From the NCBI GenBank assembly GCA_033032865.1, contig JAWHQI010000170.1:5159501-5223500 (forward strand): DNA of 64,000 bases. The letters run 5' to 3'. Below, one piece after another: positions 51,496 to 62,975 of this stretch. A program made the position numbers and the translations under genes. Positions within the stretch are counted from its first letter, which is position 1. Every line of letters starts with the position of its first letter. The notes beneath the pieces are model-generated. The model saw nothing but the letters and a program-made list of their open reading frames with translations, ran no database searches and was not told the origin of the DNA. This DNA is from Dactylorhiza incarnata (taxonomy: Eukaryota > Streptophyta > Magnoliopsida > Asparagales > Orchidaceae).

Positions 51496-52917
51496 TCATT
51501 CTTGACTTGTTGATTCAGGATCCTTGGTTTGGAGAAATTTTTCAAGGAGTCCCCGACGTACGAATCGTTCGATTTCTGCACTTAGTCGCGAACAATCTTC
51601 TGTTTTGTGCTCGCGACCTCGATGGTAGTCGCAGTACTTGGATTGGTCTCCAGAATTTGGTGCAAGAGCCATAGGCCTCTGGAGAGAGGGATGATCGCGG
51701 ATGGCAAGGAGAACGTTAGTCTTGGTTGTGTTCAGGGGAGTGTAGTCTTGATGCTGGCGAGATCTTCAGTCTCGGCTGGGATTGTCGTGATGCTTGTTGT
51801 TCTTGTTGGGGACTGTCTGCAGCGACGACTCCTCTTTCTTCCTCTTTGAGCTCCCCTCGAACTGCCGGAGGTGTGCTTCGATGGCCTCGTCGGCGGCTAT
51901 CTGAGCTTCAACTCAGTGAACGAGGTCGGGGTAACTTAGTACGGTTTCTCTCATGAGAGCTGAATAAAAGCCACCTGAGCGGAGTCCTCCAAGGAAGACT
52001 CCCCGCAAGAGTTCGGGATCGACTCCTGGGATCTGTCGAGCCTCCGAGGTGAAGCGTCGTAAAAAATTCTTGAGAGTCTCTCCGTCTTTTTGGCGGATTC
52101 CTGAGAGATGGGAGGGATCTCGGATAATCCTTCGATTTGCGATGAACTGGTCCACGAACTGCTGCGCCATTTCTGCAAAGTTGTTGATGGCCCCATCTCG
52201 CAGGGAGTGGAACCAGGTGCGCGCTTGTCCTTTCAAAGTTGCCGGAAACACTTGACAGAGGAGTTGGTCGGGGGCGCTGTAAATCCTCATGATGGTGGTG
52301 AAGTGATTGACGTGTTCCAACGGGTCATCCGTTCCGTCGAGCGTTTCGATGTTGGGAAGCTTGAAACTGTTTGGAAATGGATGGGCCAGGACTTGAGGTG
52401 ATAGTGGGGAGCCGTGGTGCGCGGGATGGCGGGCGAGAGCTGCGCGTCGTCCTGCTTGGGCGTACTCTTCTTCTATCATATCACGTATTTCTTCTCGCGT
52501 AGTTCTTTCCGTTGCTCGCTCGGGGGCAGCTCTTCTGGGGCAATGGCGACGGTGGTCAGCTTCTGGGCCTCCAGCTGGCGGGGCAAGGTGAGCGGAACTC
52601 GCCGCGTTGAAGAATCCTTCTGAAGCCTCGTCCTCCTGAACGGCTTCTTGGATCGGGGCATGATTCAGAACTGGGGGTGGCGGTGCGTTCAGGGCTGGCG
52701 GCTGAGCCGGAACTTGAGGGGCCCCGAGATTCCTTACGAGAGCCAACATCTCGGCTTGATGCTCTTCGATCCGCTGCATGCGCACCTCCAGCCCAGCTGC
52801 TGGCGCAGGCGGTGCCTGCTCCGCAGGTGGTGCATTGATGAGCGAGCTGGAGGGAGCTGGGTCGACGCGTCCCTCCGACATTGATCCTTCAGTAGTGCGA
52901 GCACTCCTTCTTGCCAT
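51496..52917 (-). pseudogene. Gag of the non-autonomous Tat-like element, two stops
   Basis: 474 codons on the minus strand from ATG 52917, starting MARRSARTTEGSMSEGR. It is collinear with the gag at 30834: VRMQRIEEHQAEMLALV coiled-coil-like segment, gag core LDGTDDPLEHVNHF and TLKGQARTWFHSLRDGAINN, then the knuckle CDYHRGREHKTEDC near 51600. In-frame TGA codons lie at 51913-51911 (the relative has CGG, Arg) and 51768-51766. The C-terminal linker differs from the relative. No pol follows; the minisatellite begins 170 bases downstream. Confidence 0.88.
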
Positions 52918-52969
52918 AGCAGTTGGCCTTCGAAGAGTTCTGGGAATCTTCCCACAGACGACGCCAAAC

Positions 52970-54392
52970 TGTTGCGGAACGCTTAGGGCTCTTGGTAGAC
53001 CGGTCCAATTGAACCACCTTAGCTCGTGAGCGAACTAAGCACGCAAACAGTCAATTCGAGATTCGCTGAGTACAATGAGACTTTTTAACGTGGAAAACCC
53101 GGAAAGGGTAAAAAACCACGCGGCCGGAACTGTGCCGACCAAACTTCACTATCTTCTGGGGGTTACAATTTGGTAGTTAGTACTCGAGCGCGACAGGCCG
53201 CCGCTCGTTACAATAAGAGAGAGAGAGGGTTCTGGAGGTGACAGACCACCTTTCAGAAACTAAGTCTTTTTCCCTTCTGAGAATCTTGGAGAACAAAAGT
53301 GAGAAGGCTCCGGGGAACGAAAGTAAGAAGCCCCGGAGAACAAAAGTGAGAAGCTACGTCGCCTTTCGGGAACGAAAGTGAGAAGCTGAGTTGCCTTTCG
53401 GGAACGGAAGTGAGAAGCTGAGTCGCCTTTCGTGACGAAGGAAATCTTCGAGTGCCGAAGGAGAATTCCGCAAAAGTCTGCAAGGAGCTCTCCCGAGTCC
53501 AGAAGACAAGGTCCTTTCAAATGAAGCCTTGGGGCTCCTTTTATAGCTTTGGCCGAGGGCAGTCCGGTAATTTCGCCGTTCGCAGTTTCCATAAATGCTT
53601 GGTGGACGAATCATGTTTTCTGGTTCGGGGCACACGGATCGCCATTTTTCATAAATGACCACCTTGCCCTTCGGGTGGTTCGGGCAATTCGGGCAGTTCG
53701 GGCAGTTCCGTTGGAGGCGAAAAAGGCGACAGGTTGTTCCTGAAAAGTGAGAAGCTGGAAAGACAAAAAGTGAGAAGCTGGAAAGACAAAAAGTGAGAAA
53801 GTCAGAAAGACAAAAAGTGAGAATGTCAGAAAGACAAAAAGTGAGAAGCCGAGTCGGGAAAATGAGCGTGCTCCGAGCGGAGCCCGGAAAGCGGGCGGCG
53901 AGCCGGAAGAGGGGGAATGAAGCCTAAAGGCGGGCGTGGCGCGGCCGCGCCCGAGGGAGGGGGGCAACTCCTCCCGGCCGCACCTCTCATGGGGTGCGGC
54001 TTGGCCGCACCCCACATGGGGGTGCGACTTGGCCAAGCCGCACGAGGGGCTAGGCCGCGCCCCAAAGGGGGGTGCGGCTTGGCCGCACCCCAAGAGGGGC
54101 TCGGCGCTACCGCGCGGTAGCGCCGTGCTTGGCGCGGGTGCTACCGCGCGCGCTAACGCGTGGTAGCGCCGTGCGGCAGCGCCACGCTTGCCGCGGGTGC
54201 TACCGCGTGCGGCCCGCTCGCCGGCGGGAGGGGACGGCGTCGCCATGCACGCTGCGGTTGGCGGCGGTTTCGGCTTTAACCTCCCACTCTCTCCCACTAA
54301 AGTAATGGGGAGAGTGGTTTATGAGAGTAACCGCCATCCGGTTCTCTCATAAATGAGAGCTCATGATGAATTCCCATCACGGGTGCATATCA
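52970..54392 (-). repeat. 5' LTR of the gag-only Tat-like element (1423 bp)
   Basis: It is closely similar to 48736-50198. It lacks two 27-bp palindrome units and part of the (ga)n run but has one extra 23-bp repeat unit. Inverted TATA at 53537-53546. Confidence 0.9.
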
Positions 54393-54397
54393 GCTAA

Positions 54398-55374
54398 CAT
54401 CAAATGTCGGTTCTATGCATTGCTTACTGCATCCATAGCCCCAAAGAGCTTTTAAATAGAAGTTGCATGACATAATTGCGAATAAGCCATATATACCACT
54501 CTAAAAATTCGCCGAACTTCATAAAAACCGAACACACTCGAAATGAAGGAGATAATGCGAGACATCTGAAATAAATTGTGTCTGGCACGTGCCCGTGATA
54601 GGAGTAAGGGTCTGTTTGTTTGACCGTTTTTGCTCCATCTCTACTGGGAGAAAAACATCACCGCTCAAAAAATTCGCCTGGTAAACCTCTCAGTCCCACC
54701 ACCACCCCTCTCCCACCGCTCTTGCTCTCACTGCCCAAACAAACGAGAGATATTTAGGCGCGTGTAACGCACGGTGATAAAAAAAAGATCACCGTGCGGG
54801 AGCAAATAGAGTCATATGATCGTAATTCCAACGACGGAGATGATCTGTGAAAATATACAACCGTATTTGTATAATACGACCGTATTAAATACTCACCGTA
54901 TTTTAGATCAATCGTGCTAGTGGAAATAGACACAAGGTTCGGAGGTTCCGCACCGTAATCTTAGGTGCGCTACTTGTTAATGTATATTTGGACAATAAAC
55001 GGGTTTGGAGGCTTAACGGGTCGTTTCGGGTACACGGATACTCGATACCCATAGTTACTCCTTAGGTTTGCCTATTTATACCTACCTAGGGGCAACGGAT
55101 AGGGGATTCCACTTTGATCCTCATTCGGATGTTTCGAGCGGTTCTATCACTACTCACACCAACAATATAGTCCATACAAACAGACCACAATTCTATTCTC
55201 ACCTCCGAGTTTCTCGTCCCCCTAGCTAAACCAAAGATAGAAGGATTTGGAACGACCGCCTCGAGCTCCCTGCCTCCGGCAGCCAGGGCGAGGCTCGTGT
55301 CTATCGCCGTGATCTTGGATCATAACAAATTGGTCAAATAAGGCCTTCAAAATCACCCAACCTCACTAGCTTCT

Positions 55375-55375
<1 letters not shown>
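54398..55375. other. Spacer without recognised genes
   Basis: No domain or exon recognised. It holds the possible MITE at 54608-54748 described separately. Confidence 0.4.
54608..54748. mobile_element. Possible MITE
   Basis: gggtctgtttgtttgacc at the left and gcccaaacaaacgaga at the right form an imperfect inverted repeat around gtttgtttg, resembling the ends of the 46247 and 48076 elements. No target duplication could be confirmed. Confidence 0.35.

Positions 55376-55378
<3 letters not shown>

Positions 55379-55432
<54 letters not shown>
55379..55432. repeat. CT microsatellite
   Basis: An uninterrupted (ct)n run of about 54 bases. Confidence 0.95.
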
Positions 55433-55433
<1 letters not shown>

Positions 55434-55439
55434 AAAAAG

Positions 55440-55900
55440 AAGAGAAAATGTACAAAAAAAACACACAAATTGCAGAATTTATGAACACAAGAAACTTACT
55501 TGGGAGGATTAGTCGTCTCAGAAGTACATGACGGCAAACACTCCACAACACAGTCGTGGTTTGGATTAAAAAATAGTGCAATCTGCTCCAACAAAGAAGG
55601 GGGGAAAATCATTATCTTTTGTTTCCAAACTTGGCTTACAAAATTCAGTACAGAGTTTTTCCATCAACAAGCAAAGGATTATGGGCTGGCTGTGGCCGCC
55701 AGCTTGCCCGCTCAATGTGCGGGCCGAGGATGGCCTCCCGTGGTCGCGATCCGCACCAAATCCACGGTTTTCAGCGGTTTTACAGTAAGCATATTCAATA
55801 GAACGCTCGACCGCGGGGCACCCCATTCTAGTCTTCAAATTAAGATAATATAACACTCACTAGCTTGCAATGGTATTATTTCATCAAAATCTTATTCAAG
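55440..55900. other. Unassigned stretch before the copia LTR
   Basis: A GC-richer patch (55685-55830) is open on both strands for 60-117 codons. No recognisable domain, start context or splice pattern was found, so no gene is called. Confidence 0.35.
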
Positions 55901-55903
55901 TAT

Positions 55904-56100
55904 TGTTAAAAGATAAGCAATTAAAATAATATATAGATACAACTATACCCTATATATAGGGAGATAAACTACAATACAACTTTCAATACATAATGTGTGA
56001 CTAATAGTCAAAGAAGACTCCACGGGCCTTAACATGGGACGAAAAACAATGAACAAGAATAAAAGCTATTTTATGGCCTTTGATTCTTCATTCTTCAACA
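55904..56100 (-). repeat. 3' LTR of the minus-strand copia (197 bp)
   Basis: On the minus strand it starts TGTTGAAGAATGAAG after the purine-like gtttgtgagagag and ends CTTTTAACA. TATA-like ccctatatataggg sits in its middle. Confidence 0.65.
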
Positions 56101-56129
56101 CTCTCTCACAAACTGGAGCGTACAAGCTG

Positions 56130-57250
56130 TAGGCATCAAACTTGGAAATGATATGACAATATAGTGGACGATGTAAGGACTGTCATAATGTGTGATACTT
56201 GTTCTATAGCACATACTTGTGAACCTTTTTCTCGGACAAAAAGACAATCAGCTTGTATGCTCATGAAATAAAGGATTCTCGGCAGTGTGGATAGCGACTT
56301 GATTATCGCAAAAAAGGAATGTTGGAGGAGGAAGTTTAACGCCCAAATCATAAAGGAGACTCTCTGGCCATGTAAGTTCAGAAACAACATAAGCCATTGA
56401 GCGATACTAGGCCTCAGCAGTGGAGCGTGCAACGACGGTTTGTTTTTTGCTTCGCCGGGTGATCAGATGTCCACCAAAAAATGTGCATAATCCACTCGTA
56501 GAGTGACGACCATCGAGAGAGTCAGCATAATCAGCATCAGAGCAGGCAATGAGAGAGAGAAGAGGAGGGTTGATACACAAGCCCTTGTCCAAGAGCATTC
56601 TTCAAATACTTGAGAATACGTTTCACGGTCTGGAGATGAGAGTTCTGAGGAGCATGCATAAAGCGACTGACAACTCCGACATCAAAGGATATATTTGGTC
56701 TGGTGATAGTGAGGTAAATGAGTTTTTCAACCAAACGACGGCAATACTCCAGATTTTGAAGAAGTAAATCATTGTCGGAGGCGTGAGCGCATAATTTGTG
56801 ACTGACATCCATAGGAGTGTCGGCGGGCTTACATCTTGAATAACATTCATCGCGCAGAAGATCGATGCAGTATTTTCGTTGCGAACTTGAGATTAGACAA
56901 TGCCACCTCGTTACCCAAGAGTATCGGAGATGACCCAAATCTTTAGTCTGAAACTGCGAGCCTAAATGCTTCTTGACTAAATTGATGTTGGGGATGTCAT
57001 CTCATGTTAGAAGAATGTCATCAACATTAACAAGGAGTACCATTGTGCATGTTGGACGAAGACGAATAAACAAGGAGAAGTCAATAGAGCTCCGAGTAAA
57101 ACCAATATCATGAACAACTCGACTGAATTTGTCAAACCATGCCCGTGGGGACTGCTTGAGACCATAAAAAGATATCTTCAGGTGACACACCAGAGACTCC
57201 CCCGTAGTTGCATAACCAGGAGGTTGTTCATATACACCGTTTCCATAAGA
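56130..57250 (-). pseudogene. Copia RT and RNase H (minus strand)
   Basis: RT blocks: [18 protein letters not shown], then LLVNVDDILLT (catalytic block with Asn for Tyr), SSQRKYCIDLLRDECYSRC and [19 protein letters not shown]. RNase H: SDADYADSLDGRHSTSGLC and FCDNQVAIHTAENP. Frameshifts lie near 56930, 57000 and 56600. Confidence 0.85.
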
Positions 57251-57538
57251 TTACCATTTAGAAAGACATTCTTTATGTCGAGTTGGTGTAATGGCTAATG
57301 TCGATGGACCGCTAGAGAAATTACTACTCTAACTGTATTGAGTCTGGCAACATGAGAGAATGTCTCATCATAATCAAGCCCATGTTGCTGAGTGAAGCCA
57401 TGGTCAACAAGACGAGCTTTGAGACGCTCAATAGTTCCATCAGAGTGATGTTTGAAGGTAAAAACTCATTTACAGCCAACCAGAGAGTGACCAGAGGAAG
57501 GGGAACAAAATCCCATGCGTGATTGGCTCATTGAGCTG

Positions 57539-58940
57539 TCATTTCCTCATCCATTGCATCCCGCCACCCCAGATGCTGAAGTGCCTCCTGCACAGAAAAA
57601 TGGTGGAAATAGAGGACAAAGATGTCGTGAAACTGCGAAGGGGAGAAGAGAAGTGGTGCAAGGATACATAATTAGAGAGATGATGAGCAGTAGAAGAACT
57701 CATATCATGGGAAGGAGTCGCAGGACGATCAACGGTCCGCAGATCAACATCAGTAGACCACATCGATCGTAGGGTTTTAGGCCGAGGATGACGGTGAGTG
57801 TAAACCTGTAGAGGAGGAGAGGGTAGCGTGGGAGGTGTAGGGAGTAAATGAGGAGAGAGGGATACAGAAGGAGGTGTAGGAAGCAAGTGAGGAGAAGTGT
57901 GAGTGGGAACAACCAGACGTGGGAGATCATTGGGAGAGAGAGCGAGAGTAGGTGCTGAGTAGAACGGTTGATCCTCAAAGAAGATAATATATGGAGAGGT
58001 GGTTATTTTCCCAGTAGTAGGAGAATGACACACATATCCTTTCTGTGTACGAGAGTACCCTACGAAGATATACTTGGTAACACGAGGGGCCAATTTATCA
58101 ATAAGAGGTCTGAGATGATGAACAAAATAGGTACATCCAAAAACCCGAGGAGGGAGGAAGAAGGGTTTGGTGGAAGGATACAAAATGGATAAGGGAGTAG
58201 CAAAACCAAGGACAATCGATGACATGCGGTTAATTAAATAACACGCGGTTGAAATAGCAAAGTGTCAATATTGCTTTGGAATGTACATTTGGAACATAAG
58301 TGAACGAGCAACCTCCAGAAGGTGTCGGTTCTTCCGCTCAGCGACACCATTTTGTTGTGATGTATAAACACAAGATGTCTGATGGAGAATGCCGAGGAGG
58401 GTACATGCGTCTTGAAATTCACGACTGGTATACTCACGGGATTATCAGTGCGAATAATTTTAATGGTGCTTGAGAATTAAGTACGAGTTTCAACGATGAA
58501 GGAGGTAAAGCACCGCAACAATTCAAAGCGATCACGTAGGAAGTATAATCAGGTGATGTGAGAATGATCATCAATAAAAGTCAGAAAATATCGATAACCA
58601 TACAAAATGACATTTTTATACGAACCCCAAATATCTGAGTGAATCAAGTCAAATGGAGCAGAGCTCCGAGAGAAACTAGGGGGAGGTTGAATGATGTAGC
58701 TTATCGTAAACACAAGTTTCACATTGAAACTCAGTAAACAAAAACTCGGGAAGAGCTTTTTAGAGGATAGGAAGAGGAGCATGACCAAGTCGATGATGCC
58801 AGTCAAATAACCGGTGATAACACAGAAGCGGGAATGTCCAAACTGTAGAGCCCATCTGACTGTCGAATGATACCAATGACACATTGCGTTCGTCGGTCCT
58901 GCACCACAAAGGAAGACGAGGTAAAAGTAATGGAACAATC
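57539..58940 (-). pseudogene. Copia integrase and linker (minus strand)
   Basis: Integrase core remnants FDLIHSDIWGSYKN and YFLTFIDDHSHIT (near 58620), then RVFGCTYFVHHLRPLIDKL and KYIFVGYSRTQKGYVCHSP (near 58050-58160), followed by a proline/serine-rich linker toward RT. Several frameshifts; no intact catalytic domain. Confidence 0.82.
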
Positions 58941-58944
58941 ATGC

Positions 58945-59300
58945 TTTTGAGTGAGGCGTCTGACAAAGAGAAGATTAAAAGCAGAGCCAGAGACATGAAG
59001 AACAGAGCGTAAAAAAGGGAGTCACAACAATATCTCTGCATCTATAGACAGGGGTGGTAGCGTCATTAGCAAATGTGATTAACTTGGGAGTAGTGGCATC
59101 CGTATAGTGAGAGGGATTTTGTGGAGACACATGATTGGTGGCACCGGAGTCCATAATCCAAGAGGAGCCAAGACGGCAAGAAGCAAGACTGGCATGGAAG
59201 GAGGAGGCCATGAGGCCAGTTGAGCGGGTGAGCAGCTCCTGCAATTGCTTAAGTTCATCCTATAAGATATCGAGTTTAGCGCGGAAACTATTGGAGGAAG
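58945..59300 (-). pseudogene. Copia protease (minus strand)
   Basis: The catalytic motif is intact in SSWIMDSGATNHVSPQ (near 59150), followed by ITFANDATTPV. Frame is lost toward integrase near 58980. The upstream gag knuckle was not recognised. Confidence 0.8.
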
Positions 59301-59784
59301 GTTGATCTGTAGAGAGTGGAAGCAAATCTAAAGTCCCCATGGAGAGCATCGAGAACTAGACTCAAACAACTACGACTAGACGTAGCAGAGGAGGGACAAG
59401 CTCGCAGGACCAGGGACGAGCACAACGATTCGGTGAGATCATGGAGCAGGATCATCGCAGGAGGAACAGTCGCAGATGTCGTGGTAACCTCAATCACGAA
59501 CTTTAACGATCAGGATCAGTGCTTTAAGCGGACAGAAACTTGGCGAACAGAAGAAACGTCGCGGATCAGGAGTTCTGCGGATCAGGAGAAGCTCGGTAGG
59601 AAGAAACTGTGGTCATTGTACAACCCTCATATTCGCCGAGTTGGTTTGGTTAACCCAGACTCAGCGGAATCGAGGCGGATAAGGAGAATAACCGTTCACA
59701 AGTGACCGGAACTAGCTAAGGTGAAAGCAGGTCCGGAGGAGATGGAAGGAAGGGTGGTGGGGCGAGCGGGCAAAGCATCCGCTC

Positions 59785-60478
59785 CCCTCGGACGAGTGGG
59801 GGGACATCCCCCACTCGCCCGGCCCTTTGGGCGAGTGGGAAGGGCACCACTCGCCCGGCCTTGGGCGAGTGGAGGAGGGGCCGGGCGAGTGGGAAGGGCA
59901 CCACTCGCCCGGCCTTGGGCGAGTGGAGGAGTCCTCCGCTCGCCCGACCTTGGGCGAGTGGAGGGGTCCTCCACTCGCCCGGCCATGGGCGAGTGGGGAG
60001 ACCCCCCACTCGCCCGGCCATAGGCGAGTGGGGAGGCCCCCCACTCGCTCGGCCATAGGCGAGTGGGGAGACCCCGCACTCGCCTGACCATGGGCGAGTG
60101 GGGACGCCCCCGCACTCGCCCGACCATGGGCGAGTGGGGACGCCCCCCACTCGCCCGGCCATGGGCGAGTGGGGAGGCCCCCCACTCGCCCGGCCATGGG
60201 CGAGTGGGGAGGCCCCCCACTCGCCCGGCCATGGGCGAGTGGGGAGGCCCCCCACTCGCCCGGCCATGGGCGAGTGGGGAGACCCCCGCTCGCCCGGCCT
60301 CTCTCTTGAGGGGGCGAGTGGGGGCAGCCCCCCACTCGCCCGGCCATGGGCGAGTGGGGAGACCCCCCACTCGCCCAGCCTCTCTCTTGAGGGTGCGAGT
60401 GGGGGCAGCCCCCCACTCTCCCGACCTCTCTCTTGAGGGGGCTAGTGGGGACAGCCCCCCACTCGCCCGTTTTGGGGA
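59785..60478. repeat. 35-bp palindromic array
   Basis: About 18 units of gcgagtggggaggcccccca plus ctcgcccggccatgg. The outer parts, gcgagtgggg and ccccactcgc, are complementary, so each unit can fold on itself. Some units carry ctctctcttgaggg between palindromes. Long frames on both strands here are repeat by-products. Confidence 0.93.
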
Positions 60479-60482
60479 AAAT

Positions 60483-60492
60483 CTATAAATAG
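60483..60492 (+). promoter_or_regulatory. LTR TATA box next to the array
   Basis: ctataaatag starts within about ten bases of the last array unit, so the array occupies the immediate upstream promoter position of this LTR. Confidence 0.65.
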
Positions 60493-60896
60493 ACCCCCAT
60501 GGGCACCTTGGGAAGGGTTGGTCTCTACGCCCTCCCTCACGTGTGAGCAAGTACTACCCCTCCCCTCCACTTGTCGTTGAAGGTGGATGGTGAGGTGATC
60601 CTTAGTGCCCTCCAAGGTGCCCAGGCTCAGCATTGGCTTGGGAGGGGAAGTTCCGAGTGAGCTTCCTGGTGTGTGGTGGGACCTCCGCGCTGCAGCTTAA
60701 GGGGTTTGTCTACAGGCTCCAGCAATCGTCAAGGGCAAGTCTCACAGTTCCTAGTGACCGGTCAAGGGTCTTAGCTTGGGTCAAGTAAGAGTTAGCTGCA
60801 TCCCCCTTTCGAACGCTGAAACCGGGTTACTGGTTTCAACATTCTGGTGCGGTGAGCGTGGAAGCGGCTAGTTCGGAAAGCTCTGAGCCAAGCCTC

Positions 60897-62975
60897 ATGG
60901 CTGGAAACGACGAGTTGTGGGACACACCTCCTACTTGTGAGTATGTAAAGAAGAGTGACTTTGATGAGTTCAGTAAGAGGATCTTGGAGCACCTACAGGT
61001 CGCACCTCCCACTCGCGGCGAGTGCTCGACACCACCTGCACCTATGGTCGTCTCATCACCGGTAATGGAAATAGGGCGAACCCGTCAGCAAGGGAGAGAG
61101 ACAGCCTCGGAGGAAAGTTTGGGCCTCCAAGCGCGAGTGCTCTTCAACAACTCGCCCGGAACCAACTGCCCCAGCGGGGAGATGATGGGAACGCCTCCGT
61201 CCAACCATGGGGGATGGAGGAGCCCTTTCTGCGAGCTGATTGTGTCAGCACCTGTTCCAGATGGGTTACGCGAGCCCGCCATGTCTTATTATGAAGGGAA
61301 CAGTGATCCTCTCCAACATCTTCAGTGGTTCGAAGACATGTCCTCGATCAGGCAGATGTCGGATGCCTTCAAGTGCAGGATCTTCGCTGTCACGTTTCAG
61401 GGAAAGGCGAGGGACTGGTTCCACCAGCTCCCGGTGGGTACCATCTACGGCTTCGAGGACCTGCGCCGAAGTTTCCTGTTGAGGTTCTCTACCTCGAAGA
61501 AGAGGAGGAAGGGGGTGGAGGCCTTGTTCGCGATCCGATAAAAGTCAGGGGAGACGCTAGCTAGCTACATGGATAGATTCCAGGGGGAGGTCCTCCTTGT
61601 CATCGAGGTGCCCGGGCACACCCTGCAGCTAGCCTTCACCCTTGGGTTACAGCAGGGGATGTTCAGGATGAGTCTGACTCGGGACCCTCCCTTGTCTTTC
61701 GAGGAGTTGATGGAGCGAGCTGGTCGGGAAATCGAGTGTGAGGCCAGCAACCAGGATTTCGTGGCAAGGTTCACCCAGGTAGCAGAGGACGAGAGGAAGG
61801 AGCATGGAGGAAGAAGAAAGGATGAGATGAAGAGTATGGGACACCAGGGACCCCCCGTTGGACAGGAGCAAGGCTGGAGGTCACATCCGTCAGCCGCCCG
61901 ACCAGCTTGGAGGTCACAGGTAGGGCCCCCTCAAGACCAAGGAAGGGGCCACTTCCAAAGGGGAGGAGGTTTTCAGGGAAGTCAGGGGCGGTTCAACCCG
62001 ACGGGGTGGCAGCAGAACTCGGGACCATTACAAGTCCAGCCCCTGCAGGCCATGGCCATCGGCCGGAAGAAGGGGGGAAAGAAGAAGGGTCGTTTGGAGA
62101 AGCAAGGGAATGAGCTGGCATTGTTATATTGTGACTTCCACCAGCAGGAAGGTCATGCAACCGCGGCTTGCCCGGAGTTCCTGGAGAAGAGAGGGGAATG
62201 GAGAGCCCCAGTGGGGGAGGGACAACTTTGTCTAGAAGGACCGCTAGCAGGAGATAAGGGGAAGGGCAAGGAGGAAGATGACCCGTGCGAAGAGAGGATC
62301 GACATAGGGGCCCTGGGAGGGATCGGGGTCATCCATGGAGGAGCAGGCAAAGAGGCCACCCGGAAGGGGAGCCTCCATGCCATATACCGTCGGAGCATCG
62401 CTTCGACCTCCCGGTCCCCACCTTCAGGTGAGAAGATCACCTTCTCGACCCAGGACATGCCAGCCCACGAGGACCCTTTCTGCGACGCACTCGTCATCAA
62501 GGCGGCGATCGAGAACTTCACGGTCTCCGGGATCCTAGTCGACAATGGGAGCTCGGTGAACATGGTATTCAAGAAAGCCTTCGAGGGGATGAAGGTCGAG
62601 GCAAGGCGAGTGCTGGCATCGGATGGGCCACTCTTCGGATTCTTCAGAGAAAGGAAGGAGGTGGAGGGGGGAGTCGAACTCCTCGTCACCCTGGGGGGAA
62701 CTTCAAAGAACTGCCGGTTCGTCATCGTGGACGCACCAAGTAGTTACAACGCCATCTTCGGGCGTCCCCTCATCAGCGCGTACAAATGCGTGCCGTCCTC
62801 CTACCACCAATGTCTGAAGTACAGCTCCGGAGAGGTCCAGGTCAGAGTCAGGGGGGATCCCCGGGAGGCGCGTCAATGCTATGTCACCGCGGTCAACATG
62901 ATCGGATGGATGAAGGAAGCAGAAGAAATGGAAGAAGCAATGGAAAAGATGGCCAAGGAGCATGCGGCCGAATGA
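60897..62975 (+). pseudogene. Gag-protease of the third Tat-like element, one stop
   Basis: From ATG 60897 (MAGNDELWDTPPTCEYV) the frame is open to a TAA at 61539-61541 (FAIR, stop, KSGETL), then open again to a TGA at 62975, giving about 690 codons. Gag core: YYEGNSDPLQHLQWFEDM and FQGKARDWFHQLPVGTIYGF. A Gly/Gln/Arg-rich linker leads to a CX2HX4HX4C knuckle, CDFHQQEGHATAAC (near 62130). The protease reads ILVDNGSSVNMVF (near 62535) and YNAIFGRPL. A CAA-to-TAA change would explain the stop (R-Q-K-S-G-E in relatives). No RT follows; tandem repeats begin instead. Confidence 0.85.

Larger units (their letters stand above)
48736..54392 (-). mobile_element. Gag-only Tat-like element, 5657 bp
   Basis: LTRs at 48736-50198 and 52970-54392 with perfect 5-bp target duplication GCTAA (48731-48735 and 54393-54397). 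The interior holds a minus-strand gag and a 46-bp minisatellite, with no protease, RT or integrase. Gag, primer-binding site (tttggcgtcgtctgtggg) and polypurine tract (ggtttggggggctta, minus strand at 50213-50199) match the element at 28939-44541, which is the likely source of pol functions. Confidence 0.92.
55904..59300 (-). mobile_element. Decayed Ty1/copia element
   Basis: On the minus strand, protease (near 59150), integrase, RT and RNase H occur in copia order and end at a 3' LTR (56100-55904). Many frameshifts and stops. The 5' LTR and most of gag were not found; the right side gives way to the Tat-like element at about 59.7 kb. Its RT resembles the fragment at 11.0-11.8 kb. Confidence 0.85.
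59703..60841 (+). repeat. 5' LTR of the third Tat-like element (start uncertain)
   Basis: The right end is TGGTTTCAACA at 60841, just before gag. The left end is set at a TG (59703) where copia-side sequence ends, but the second LTR is off the window so this cannot be checked. It includes the 35-bp palindrome array and, directly after it, a TATA box at 60483. Confidence 0.6.

Noticed and set aside
55500..55856. Overlapping frames of 60-117 codons on both strands
   Set aside because: Both strands are open over the same patch, with no domain, homology or splice pattern recognisable by eye.
59696..60550. Minus-strand frames of up to 284 codons, Pro/Ser/Arg-rich
   Set aside because: They are produced by the 35-bp GC-rich palindrome array in an LTR; frames are open on both strands.
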